The notes under the pieces are model-generated. The model was not told where the DNA came from and did not search any database. It saw nothing but the letters and a program-made list of their open reading frames with translations. From positions 2,294,001-2,358,000 of the forward strand of contig NZ_SZYH01000001.1 in the NCBI RefSeq assembly GCF_005298175.1: a DNA stretch of 64,000 bases, read 5' to 3'. Positions 1-7,321 of the stretch are shown here, one piece after another. Both the position numbers and the translations under genes were made by a program. This stretch comes from Marinobacter panjinensis (GTDB lineage Bacteria; Pseudomonadota; Gammaproteobacteria; Pseudomonadales; Oleiphilaceae). Each line of letters begins with the position of its first letter. Within the stretch, counting starts at the first letter, position 1.

Positions 1-74
1 ACTTTGTCAACCAGGCCTGCCCGCGGCTGGTAAAAGCCATGGACAAGATGGAGCAGTGGCTCACCAGCCTGTAA
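1..74 (+). CDS. C-terminal end of an unidentified protein (partial)
   Basis: Only the last 23 codons are in the window, in the frame starting at base 3 and ending with TAA at 72-74. The tail ends in LVKAMDKMEQWLTSL, an amphipathic helix-like end. I do not recognise the family from so short a piece. The gene runs in the same direction as the inositol monophosphatase gene that follows 50 bases later, with a strong hairpin between them. The reading frame is plausible but unproven. Confidence 0.4.
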   Translation, partial: FVNQACPRLVKAMDKMEQWLTSL

Positions 75-90
75 CCGGATCATGTTAGAC

Positions 91-122
91 TGGCGCCCTC
101 ATTTGTTGATCGGAGGGCGCCA
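91..122 (+). promoter_or_regulatory. Perfect 10-bp hairpin covering the ribosome binding site of the next gene
   Basis: TGGCGCCCTC at 91-100 is followed by its exact reverse complement at 113-122, with a 12-base loop. The likely Shine-Dalgarno GGAGG (112-116) of the TTG-start gene at 125 lies in the 3' arm. No T-run follows, so this is not a typical intrinsic terminator. It may end the upstream transcript, or it may mask the ribosome site. The structure is seen; the role is inferred. Confidence 0.5.
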
Positions 123-124
123 CC

Positions 125-949
125 TTGTCTGTCCCGGAGACCATTGCCACCATTGCGAGTTTCGCCGAAGAACTGGCCCTGAAGGCCGGCGAACTGGTCA
201 AACGAGAGCGTGACGAAAACACCCTGCGTACGAACTACAAGCAACAGACGGAACTGGTCACCCACGCCGACGTGATGGCGGACGAGATGATCACCGGCGC
301 CATTCGCGAGCGCTTCCCCGATCACCGCATTCTTTCCGAAGAAACCATGCCCGACCTGAGCCAGGCCGAAGAGCTGGACACTCCGTTGTGGATTATCGAC
401 CCCATCGACGGCACCGTGAACTACGCCTATGGTCACCCCCAGGTCGCGGTTTCTATTGCTTACGCCGAGAAAGGCCGGGTTCAGGTGGGTATGGTGCATG
501 CGCCGTTTGCCGGTGAAACCTTCCGCGCCGTTCGCGGTAGTGGCGCCACGCTGAATGGCAGCCCGATACAACACAGCGCAGCCACCGTGCCCAGGGATTC
601 CCTGTTCGCCACCGGCTTCCCCTACACCAAGGATAGCCTGGAACCACTGCTACACCGCCTGGACGCCATGATTCACCAGTGCCGCGACCTTCGCCGCATC
701 GGTTCAGCCGCACTGGACATCTGCTGGGTGGCCTGTGGCCGGCTGGACATCTACTACGAAAACGTCAGCCCTTGGGATTTCGCCGCCGCACGGCTGATAG
801 CCCTGGAAGCGGGTGCAACGGCGGGGCATTTCAGTGAAGTGCCGGAGGGTTACCCGGCTGACCTTTGGGGACGGGATATCCTGATTTCGGCGCCGGCGGT
901 CTGGGAACCGGTGCGGGAGATTCTTCGTAATGCCTCTGGCTACGAGTGA
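125..949 (+). CDS. Inositol monophosphatase family protein (SuhB/CysQ-like superfamily)
   Basis: This is a magnesium-dependent phosphatase of the inositol monophosphatase family, 274 residues, about the family length. The metal-site motifs are present: SEE at about 71-73, WIIDPIDGT at about 89-97, and PWDFAAARLIALEAGA beginning near 216. The TTG start is chosen because GGAGG lies 8 bases upstream and no in-frame ATG precedes the conserved region. It differs clearly from E. coli SuhB in sequence (for example DPIDGTVNY against DPLDGTTNF), so it may be a paralogue. The substrate (inositol phosphate, PAP or another sugar phosphate) cannot be read from sequence, so no symbol is given. Confidence 0.85.
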   Translation: MSVPETIATIASFAEELALKAGELVKRERDENTLRTNYKQQTELVTHADVMADEMITGAIRERFPDHRILSEETMPDLSQAEELDTPLWIIDPIDGTVNYAYGHPQVAVSIAYAEKGRVQVGMVHAPFAGETFRAVRGSGATLNGSPIQHSAATVPRDSLFATGFPYTKDSLEPLLHRLDAMIHQCRDLRRIGSAALDICWVACGRLDIYYENVSPWDFAAARLIALEAGATAGHFSEVPEGYPADLWGRDILISAPAVWEPVREILRNASGYE

Positions 950-964
950 TCATATCGTAGGAAT

Positions 965-1059
965 GTAGGTCGGATTAGCCGAAGGCGTAATCCGACACCC
1001 GAAGCCAGAGTTAACTAACTCCAGATTGTCGGATTACGCCTTCGGCTAATCCGACCTAC
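965..1059. repeat. Palindromic intergenic repeat with 33-base inverted arms
   Basis: The arm at 965-997, beginning GTAGGTCGGATTAGCCGAAG, is matched perfectly by its reverse complement at 1027-1059. Each arm can also fold alone: GTCGGATTA pairs with TAATCCGAC around GCC-GAA-GGC. It lies between the convergent ends of the phosphatase gene and slmA. It resembles REP-like elements spread through many gammaproteobacterial genomes and could act as a two-way terminator. No second copy is seen in the window. Confidence 0.8.
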
Positions 1060-1072
1060 GTGTTACCGCGGG

Positions 1073-1669
1073 TCACGAGTTACCACCCCAGACAGCCTCG
1101 GCAACCAGCCCCCAGGCCTCCTCGAAATCATTGGAAGGCAACCGGGAAAACGAAGACCGGATAAACCGCTGCACCCTGCCCTCAACAAACACCAGCACAA
1201 AATCCGCACCGCGGGCCGAACTGGTCCTTGGCCGCAAGCCCTGGCGAATCTCACCCTCCTTCAGTGCCTGCCGCACCTGGGTTTCCAGTCGCTCAAAGAA
1301 CTGCGAGGCACGCTTTCTCAGGGCGTCATTTTCACCCATCAGGGCGTCCCCGGTCAGAACCGTGCACAACCCCGGATTACGTTCAGCAAACACCAGCACC
1401 AGGTGAACCAGTTGCTGAAGGCGAACCCGAACGTCTTCCTGCTCTTGCAGTATCACCTGGCAACGTGAGAAAACCGCCTCTTCCGCAAACTCGATAAGAG
1501 CCTCGAACATCTTTCGCTTGCTGGGAAAATGGCGGTACAACGCCGCCTCGGTAACCCCCACGGATTTGGCTAAGCCAGCGGTAGTAATTCGAGCTCCCGG
1601 GTCTTTCTCCAGAAGCTCCACAAGGGCATGAAGAATCGCTTCGCGACGACTTGTTTTTTGTTCTGTCAT
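1073..1669 (-). CDS. slmA: Nucleoid occlusion factor SlmA (TetR-type DNA-binding protein)
   Basis: SlmA is a TetR-fold protein that binds sites spread over the chromosome and blocks FtsZ ring formation over the nucleoid. The 198-residue product shows RITTAGLAKSVGVTEAALYRHFPSK (helix-turn-helix, about 27-51), then MFEALIEFAEE, ERNPGLCTVLTGDALM and FVEGRVQRFIRSSF, all in the same order as E. coli SlmA. The start is ATG. In E. coli slmA lies next to dut; here dut is 50 kb away and slmA stands alone between two palindromic repeats, downstream of thiG on the same strand. Confidence 0.93.
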   Translation of the reverse strand: MTEQKTSRREAILHALVELLEKDPGARITTAGLAKSVGVTEAALYRHFPSKRKMFEALIEFAEEAVFSRCQVILQEQEDVRVRLQQLVHLVLVFAERNPGLCTVLTGDALMGENDALRKRASQFFERLETQVRQALKEGEIRQGLRPRTSSARGADFVLVFVEGRVQRFIRSSFSRLPSNDFEEAWGLVAEAVWGGNS

Positions 1670-1702
1670 AACAGGACTACAGCGCTCTGATTGACTTGGG
1701 AG

Positions 1703-1818
1703 TACGGAGACAGGCGGGCACGTCCATTCGGGACCGTAAAAAACAGGGATGTTTTTTACGAGCCTACAGGGACGTATTCACGGCGTGTCCCGAATGGACG
1801 TGCCCGCCTGTCTCCGTA
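1703..1818. repeat. Long palindromic element with 32-base arms and an inner hairpin
   Basis: The arm at 1703-1734, beginning TACGGAGACAGGCGGGCACG, is perfectly complementary to 1787-1818. Just inside the left arm, GTAAAAAAC (1736-1744) pairs with GTTTTTTAC (1751-1759) to form a smaller hairpin. The element fills most of the thiG-slmA gap. Its sequence is unrelated to the repeat at 965-1059. It has no coding capacity. A mobile palindromic element of REPIN or MITE type is likely but not shown. Confidence 0.75.
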
Positions 1819-1842
1819 TCGCTTGTGAGATTGTGCCCCAGA

Positions 1843-2652
1843 TCAGAAGAAGGTGCCATCAATGGGGGAGGACGCACTGGCGTAGAGCTTCTTCGGCATC
1901 CGACCCGCCAGGTAGGCATCGCGGCCGGACTCTATCGCCAGGCGCATGGCTTTGGCCATGCGGATCGGGTCCTGGGCCAGGGCAATGGCAGTGTTCATCA
2001 ATACGCCATCACAGCCCAGCTCCATGGCCAGTGTTGCATCCGAAGCCGTTCCAACGCCGGCATCCACCAACACCGGTACATTGGCGTTTTCAGCGATCAG
2101 GCGGATGTTGTATCGGTTCTGGATACCCAGGCCGGAGCCGATGGGTGCGCCCAGGGGCATGATGGCGATACAGCCCATCTCTTCCAGGCGCTTGGCCAGC
2201 AAGGGGTCGTCGGAGCAATACACCATGACCTTGAAACCGTCGCGGATCAGCTCTTCCGCCGCCACCAGGGTTTCTGTCATGTTCGGGTAGAGCGTCTTTT
2301 CTTCGCCCAGCACTTCCAGCTTGACCAGATCATGGCCGTCCAGCAGTTCACGGGCCAGCTTGCAGGTTCGTACGGCATCCTTGGCGGTGTAGCATCCGGC
2401 CGTGTTCGGCAGCATGGTGTACCGGTCGGGTGAGACCACATCCAGCAGATTGGGCTCATCCGGGTTCTGGCCAAGGTTGGTTCGACGTACGGCAAAGGTC
2501 ACGATCTCGGCACCACTGGCTTCAATGGCATGGCCGGTTTCCATCATGTCGCGGTACTTACCGGTGCCCACCAACAGACGGGACTGGTAGACCTTGCCGG
2601 CGATTTCCAGTGGCTTGTCTTCGGGAAGGGGTCTTTCGGAACTTTCACTCAT
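1843..2652 (-). CDS. thiG: Thiazole synthase ThiG
   Basis: ThiG builds the thiazole phosphate ring of thiamine from deoxyxylulose phosphate, dehydroglycine and the ThiS thiocarboxylate. The product is a TIM barrel of 269 residues with VGTGKYRDM, the Schiff-base region VKLEVLGE (Lys in VKLEV), [14 protein letters not shown] and [11 protein letters not shown], all typical. The ATG at 2652 (MSESSERP) has AGGTG upstream and is preferred; a GTG three codons earlier at 2661 is the alternative. It follows thiS by 51 bases on the same strand, so the two are probably co-transcribed and supply partners for one reaction. Confidence 0.95.
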   Translation of the reverse strand: MSESSERPLPEDKPLEIAGKVYQSRLLVGTGKYRDMMETGHAIEASGAEIVTFAVRRTNLGQNPDEPNLLDVVSPDRYTMLPNTAGCYTAKDAVRTCKLARELLDGHDLVKLEVLGEEKTLYPNMTETLVAAEELIRDGFKVMVYCSDDPLLAKRLEEMGCIAIMPLGAPIGSGLGIQNRYNIRLIAENANVPVLVDAGVGTASDATLAMELGCDGVLMNTAIALAQDPIRMAKAMRLAIESGRDAYLAGRMPKKLYASASSPIDGTFF

Positions 2653-2703
2653 GCTGAACACCTGAACCTGTCATTGAAATCGGGAATAAAAAAACAACCA
2701 GCC

Positions 2704-2904
2704 TCAACCGCCGCCAATGGCGTGAACGACCTCTACCCTGTCGCCTTCGCTGAGTCTGAACTCGGTGTGCTGGCTGCGCGGAACAATGTCTTCGTTCACT
2801 TCCACGGCCAGTCGCTTTCCAGCCAGTACCAACCGATCAATCAACACTGCCACTGTAGCTTCGTCGGGAAGCTCCATGGGATCACCATTTACCTGAACCT
2901 GCAT
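2704..2904 (-). CDS. thiS: Sulfur carrier protein ThiS
   Basis: This is a 66-residue ubiquitin-fold sulfur carrier for thiazole synthesis. It begins MQVQVNGDPMELPDEATVAV and ends VEVVHAIGGG. The C-terminal Gly-Gly is the site that is adenylated and turned into a thiocarboxylate. The inner ATG at 2904 is chosen because AAGG lies just upstream, whereas the ATG at 2919 has no ribosome site. It lies directly upstream of thiG and 27 bases after the DUF423 gene. thiF, thiH and thiO are not in the window. Confidence 0.93.
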   Translation of the reverse strand: MQVQVNGDPMELPDEATVAVLIDRLVLAGKRLAVEVNEDIVPRSQHTEFRLSEGDRVEVVHAIGGG

Positions 2905-2931
2905 AGCCCTTACCTGCATAACGTCTGTTTT

Positions 2932-3324
2932 TTAGCGCCTGAATACCGAGATAATCACCAGTATCCAGCCCACCATATAGCTGGCACCGCCAACCGGTGT
3001 CACCGGCCCGACCCAGCGAATGTCGGTGAGCACCAGAAGGTACAGGCTACCGCTGAATAGCAGGATGCCGGCGACAAAGAACCCGGCAGCAATGCCGAGC
3101 AGGCGCCGTGACAATCCCGCCATCGGTAGTATCGAAACCAGGATCAGTGCCAGTGAGTGGTATACCTGATATGTGACGGCAGTCTGGAAAACTTCAAGGC
3201 CGCGGTCGCCAAGCACACCCCGCAGACCATGGGCGCCGAAGGCACCAGCCATGACTGCCAACAGGGCAAACAGGGCACCGCAGATCAGCGCGATCCGCAG
3301 GGGTTCTACGTGTCTAGCAGTCAC
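2932..3324 (-). CDS. DUF423 family (YgdD/TMEM256-like) small inner-membrane protein
   Basis: The product is 130 residues with about four hydrophobic segments. It carries the family pattern AGAFGAHGLRG near 27-37, TYQVYHSLAL in the middle and GPVTPVGGASYMVGWILVI near the end. These match the DUF423/YgdD family, whose function is not established. Translation starts at GTG 3324, which overlaps the last 11 bases of apaH, so the two are probably translationally coupled. It sits between apaH and thiS on the minus strand. Confidence 0.85.
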   Translation of the reverse strand: MTARHVEPLRIALICGALFALLAVMAGAFGAHGLRGVLGDRGLEVFQTAVTYQVYHSLALILVSILPMAGLSRRLLGIAAGFFVAGILLFSGSLYLLVLTDIRWVGPVTPVGGASYMVGWILVIISVFRR

Positions 3325-4114
3325 AATGGATCTTTTCCCCGGTATCCAGGTTCATCAACGTGAGAACACCACCCCAGACACAGCCGGTATCCAGCCCGAT
3401 AAACCGGTTACTGTCGGTCTGACCTTCCAGGGCCGCCCAGTGGCCGAACACCACCCTCACATCATCCGGGCGCGGAAAACGAAACCATGGGGCGAAGCCA
3501 TCCGGTGCCGATGCCGCGGATTCCTTGGCTGCGAGCTCAAGCGTGCCGTCTTCGGCAATAAAGCGCATGCGGGTGAAATAATTGGTGATAATGCGCCAGC
3601 GATCCATGCCGGTGAGTTGCGGTTCCCAGCGTTCAGGCTGGTTGCCGTACATCTGCGCAAAATAGGTTTTTGCCTCCGGCCCGCGAATAACCTCTTCAAC
3701 TTCCCGACCGTAACGGACCGCTTCGTCAACCGACCATATATGGGGTAATCCGGCATGAACCATCACGAAGTTACGGTCGGCGTCGTGGATACACAGGTTC
3801 TGCTGCCGCAGCCACTCGAACAGGCGTTCGTGGTCCGGGGCATCAAGAATATCCGAGAGGGTGTCCTTGTTCTTGAGAGCATGGCCACCCAGCGCCACGG
3901 CCAGCAGGTGCAGGTCGTGGTTGCCGAGCACCACCACCGCGGAACTGCCCAGGCCTTCAATGTAACGCAGGGTTTCCAGGGACGACGGACCACGGTTGAT
4001 CAGGTCACCGGCAACCCAGAGCCGGTCCCGGGAGGGGGAAAAATCCACCTTGGCAAGGACATCCAGAAGGCGCTCGTAGCAGCCCTGGATGTCGCCAATG
4101 GCGTAGTCAGTCAT
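3314..4114 (-). CDS. apaH: Symmetrical bis(5'-nucleosyl)-tetraphosphatase ApaH
   Basis: ApaH hydrolyses Ap4A to two ADP and so removes a stress alarmone and NpnN RNA caps. The 266-residue protein has the calcineurin-type metal motifs GDIQG (7-11), GDLINRG (36-42) and GNHDLHL (64-70), with later histidines in VMVHAGLPHIW and VVFGHWAALEG. The ATG at 4114 overlaps the end of rsmA by 8 bases, and its own end overlaps the DUF423 gene by 11. In Pseudomonas and E. coli apaG normally lies between rsmA and apaH; it is absent here. Confidence 0.96.
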   Translation of the reverse strand: MTDYAIGDIQGCYERLLDVLAKVDFSPSRDRLWVAGDLINRGPSSLETLRYIEGLGSSAVVVLGNHDLHLLAVALGGHALKNKDTLSDILDAPDHERLFEWLRQQNLCIHDADRNFVMVHAGLPHIWSVDEAVRYGREVEEVIRGPEAKTYFAQMYGNQPERWEPQLTGMDRWRIITNYFTRMRFIAEDGTLELAAKESAASAPDGFAPWFRFPRPDDVRVVFGHWAALEGQTDSNRFIGLDTGCVWGGVLTLMNLDTGEKIHCDC

Positions 4115-4937
4115 GGCTTACCTCGTCGGCACTGTGGCTTTCGGGTTTAGTGTCGGCCACCAGGTCGGCAATCGCAACATACTCCGCCAGGCCCAAATTT
4201 TCCGGTCTCAGGCCATCGTTAATGCCAATGCTGTTGAGCTGCTCCACCGTCACCATGCCGGCCAAGGCCTTGCGCAGGGTCTTGCGGCGAGCGCTGAAGG
4301 CAGTCCGCACGACCGCCTGCAACAGTTTGTAATCCTTGGCCGGGTGCGGCAATGTCTTGTGGGGAACCAGGCGGACAATGGCGGAGTCCACTTTCGGCGC
4401 CGGACGGAAGGCCCCCGGACCCACCTCGAACAGTGGCTGCACGCGGCAGAAGTACTGCGCCATGATACCCAGTCGGCCGTAGTTGTTGTCCCCGGGAACG
4501 GCCGCCAGCCGCTGTACCACTTCTTTCTGCAGCATGAAGTGCATATCCTGCACCACGCCCGAGTGGCCCAGCAGGTGGAAGATCAGTGGCGTGGAAATAT
4601 TGTACGGCAGGTTGCCGATGATTCTCAGTGGCTTGTCATCCACAAGCTCACCAAAATCAAACTTGAGGGCGTCCGCCTGGTGAATCCGTAAATTGGGGTA
4701 GTTGAAGAACTTGGTTCTGAGCACCGGGATCAGGTCACGATCCAGCTCGACCACCTGGAGGTTGGGATTCACCGCGAGCATTTCTTCGGTGAGGGCACCA
4801 AGGCCGGGGCCGATCTCCACCAGGGCGTCGTCCGGCTTGGGGTTGATGGCGCGAATGATGCGCTCGATCACGCCTGGGTCGTGGAGAAAATTCTGGCCGA
4901 AGCGTTTTCTGGCCTGATGGCCGTGTTTGTTACTCAC
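4107..4937 (-). CDS. rsmA: 16S rRNA (adenine1518/1519-N6)-dimethyltransferase RsmA (KsgA)
   Basis: RsmA dimethylates two adjacent adenosines in the 3' hairpin of 16S rRNA during small-subunit assembly. It has 276 residues. KRFGQNFLHDP opens the protein, the SAM-binding GPGLGALTEEML lies at about 43-54, ELDRDL at about 65-70, and the catalytic NLPYNIS at 109-115. The GTG start at 4937 overlaps the pdxA stop codon (GTGA), which indicates coupling. It belongs to the conserved surA-pdxA-rsmA-apaH run. Confidence 0.97.
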   Translation of the reverse strand: MSNKHGHQARKRFGQNFLHDPGVIERIIRAINPKPDDALVEIGPGLGALTEEMLAVNPNLQVVELDRDLIPVLRTKFFNYPNLRIHQADALKFDFGELVDDKPLRIIGNLPYNISTPLIFHLLGHSGVVQDMHFMLQKEVVQRLAAVPGDNNYGRLGIMAQYFCRVQPLFEVGPGAFRPAPKVDSAIVRLVPHKTLPHPAKDYKLLQAVVRTAFSARRKTLRKALAGMVTVEQLNSIGINDGLRPENLGLAEYVAIADLVADTKPESHSADEVSHD

Positions 4938-5935
4938 TCGAAGGTTTCTCTTTTTGCAGATTTTGCCATTTGCTCACCCACTCTGATCGCGGTTTTCAGG
5001 CTGCCTGCGCCTGCCTTGCCAGTGCCAGCCAGGTCGAGGGCGGTGCCGTGATCGACGGAGGTGCGAACGATGGGCAGGCCGAGGGTTATGTTAACGGCCC
5101 GGCCGAAGCCCTGGAACTTGAGTACCGGCAGGCCCTGGTCATGGTACATGGCCAACACCGCATCAGCGTTGTCCAGCCAATGGGGAGTAAACAGGGTATC
5201 GGCCGGTAACGGGCCGGTCAGGGTGATATCTTCCTGGCGGAGTTTTTCCAGGGTAGGCTCTATAACGTCGATTTCTTCCCTGCCCAGATGGCCGCCTTCG
5301 CCAGCGTGAGGGTTGAGGCCGGCAACCAGGATTACCGGGTGTTCGACGGCGAAGTATTTGCGCAGGTCAGCGTCGAGAATACGGGTGACCTGGGTCAGAC
5401 GCTCGGGGGTGATTGCCGCGGAGACGTCTTTCAGGGGCAAGTGAGTGGTGACCAGTGCTACCCGTAGCTCGTCGGTGGCCAGCATCATCACCACCCGTTC
5501 AACACCACAGACTTCCTGCAGGAATTCGGTGTGGCCGCTGAACGCGATGCCGGCATCGTTGATGACGCCCTTGTGCACAGGGGCTGTCACCATGCCGTCA
5601 AATATTCCGTCGAGACAGCCCCGGGCAGCGGTTCGCAGCGTTTCCACGACATAGGCACTATTGGCCGGGTCTAGCTTGCCGGCGTCGGTGGAGGCCAGCC
5701 CGTCAACATGCAAGACAGAAAGCCGGCCCGGCTCGGTGGCTGCCCGGCTTCCGGGTTTCCAGTCTTCCAGCTCCACAGCCAGACCGATCAGCTGTGCCCG
5801 GGCTTGCAGCAGGTGTTTACAGGCCACCACGACTATCCCCGGCTGACGTTCCTCCAGGGCCAGTTGCAGGCACAGTTCCGGGCCGATGCCCGCCGGCTCG
5901 CCTGCTGTCAATGCAAGGGTGACCGATTGTTTCAT
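4934..5935 (-). CDS. pdxA: 4-hydroxythreonine-4-phosphate dehydrogenase PdxA
   Basis: PdxA oxidises 4-phosphohydroxy-L-threonine in pyridoxal phosphate synthesis. The 333-residue protein opens with ALTAGEPAGIGPELCLQLA. It carries GHTEFLQEVC, the zinc-ligand regions VTTHLPLKDV and NPHAGEGGHLG, AMYHDQGLPVLKFQGFG, and TSVDHGTALDLAGTGKA near the end, all typical of the family. Its ATG overlaps the surA stop codon (ATGA), and its stop overlaps the rsmA start, so the three are tightly coupled. Confidence 0.97.
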   Translation of the reverse strand: MKQSVTLALTAGEPAGIGPELCLQLALEERQPGIVVVACKHLLQARAQLIGLAVELEDWKPGSRAATEPGRLSVLHVDGLASTDAGKLDPANSAYVVETLRTAARGCLDGIFDGMVTAPVHKGVINDAGIAFSGHTEFLQEVCGVERVVMMLATDELRVALVTTHLPLKDVSAAITPERLTQVTRILDADLRKYFAVEHPVILVAGLNPHAGEGGHLGREEIDVIEPTLEKLRQEDITLTGPLPADTLFTPHWLDNADAVLAMYHDQGLPVLKFQGFGRAVNITLGLPIVRTSVDHGTALDLAGTGKAGAGSLKTAIRVGEQMAKSAKRETFE

Positions 5936-7257
5936 GACTCGCTGGTGTCTCCGGAATAGCCGTTCTTGAACTCAATAAAGGCTTCGTCGCGGATTTCCCG
6001 CAGCCAGTTCTGCAGCTCGGTATCAAACTTGCGGCGATAAATTGCCTGCCGCGCCTCGGATTCCCGGATATCACCACTGATGTCCTGCTGGCGGCGCTCC
6101 TGCACTTGCAGAATATGCCAGCCAAACTGAGACCTGAAGGGCCCTTTCAGCTCGCCGACATCGGCCGCCATCATCGCCTGCTCAAACTCCGGCACCATCT
6201 GTCCCGGGCTGACCCAGCCAAGGTTGCCGCCGTCGGAGCCGGACACCGGGTCGTCGGAGTACTCCCGGGCAAGCGCACCGAAATCAGCGCCGCTCTCCAG
6301 CTGTTGATAGAGTTCCCGGATAGTTTCTTCCGCCTGGCTCTCAGACACCGTTTCCGAGGTGCGCACAAGAATATGGCGAACCCTGGACTGCTCGATCACC
6401 TGGGCCTGATCACCACCCCGGCGATCCATAACCATGACCAGGTGAAAACCACTGTTGTTCTGCAGAACCGGCGAAACCGTCCCCGGTTCCAGGTCTGGCA
6501 CCACGTCAGCAATCAGTGACGGCAGCCGATTCTCCGCTCGCCAGCCCATATTGCCGCCGTCGAGGGCATTGTTGGCGTCGGATTCGGCCACGGCAACCTC
6601 GCGAAAGTCCCTGCCGGAAGATATGTCTTCACGCAGCGCTTCTACTTTCTCGCGGGCAGCACTGACTTCTTCCTCGTCATTAAAATCGTCCACCTCGACG
6701 AGGATGTGCGCAAGCTCGTATTCCGCGTTACTGCGGCCCTGGCCCGCCATGGCGTCAAGATAATTCTGTACTTCCCGGTCCGTTACCCGCACACGATTGC
6801 CTACCTGGCGCTGCTGGACCCGGCTGGTGATCATTTCATTGCGGATCTGTTCACGGGCCTCGCGGTAGGTAACCCCTTCCTGAGCCAGCTGTTGCTCAAA
6901 CTGTGCCAGCGTCATGTCGTTGCGCCGGGCAATGGACGCCATGGTCTCGTTGAGCTCGTTATCGCTGATGCGCATACCGGCCCTGTCGGCCATCTGCAGC
7001 TGGATCGACTCGGTAATCAGCTGTTCAAGCACCCGCTCTTCAAGAATGTCACGGGGTGGCAGACCGGTACCCTGGGCACTCAGTCGGCCCACAATGGTGT
7101 TGATCCGGGCTTCCAGCTCGGACTGCAGAATGACATCGTCATTGACCACCGCAACCACCTGATCAAGCAGCTTGCGTTCGGCCTGCACAGTTGCAGACAG
7201 GGCCACAACCATCAGTACCAGTAGTATTCGTGCACAATGGCGAAGGTTCGCCTTCAT
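5932..7257 (-). CDS. surA: Periplasmic chaperone and peptidyl-prolyl isomerase SurA
   Basis: SurA escorts outer-membrane proteins, including LptD, across the periplasm to the BAM complex. The start at ATG 7257 (MKANLRHCARILLVLMVVAL) gives a standard signal peptide cut after VQA and has AGAGGTG upstream; earlier in-frame codons would spoil the signal peptide. The 441-residue precursor has a SurA N-domain (KLLDQVVAVVNDDVI) and two parvulin domains, the second with RVRHILVRTS and DGGNLGWVSPGQMVPEFEQA. It lies 64 bases after lptD and overlaps pdxA. Confidence 0.96.
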   Translation of the reverse strand: MKANLRHCARILLVLMVVALSATVQAERKLLDQVVAVVNDDVILQSELEARINTIVGRLSAQGTGLPPRDILEERVLEQLITESIQLQMADRAGMRISDNELNETMASIARRNDMTLAQFEQQLAQEGVTYREAREQIRNEMITSRVQQRQVGNRVRVTDREVQNYLDAMAGQGRSNAEYELAHILVEVDDFNDEEEVSAAREKVEALREDISSGRDFREVAVAESDANNALDGGNMGWRAENRLPSLIADVVPDLEPGTVSPVLQNNSGFHLVMVMDRRGGDQAQVIEQSRVRHILVRTSETVSESQAEETIRELYQQLESGADFGALAREYSDDPVSGSDGGNLGWVSPGQMVPEFEQAMMAADVGELKGPFRSQFGWHILQVQERRQQDISGDIRESEARQAIYRRKFDTELQNWLREIRDEAFIEFKNGYSGDTSES

Positions 7258-7321
7258 AGTCACCTCTGTATGGAAAAATACTGCCTCTCGCCGGACACAC
7301 CGCACCCGGACTTATCAACAT

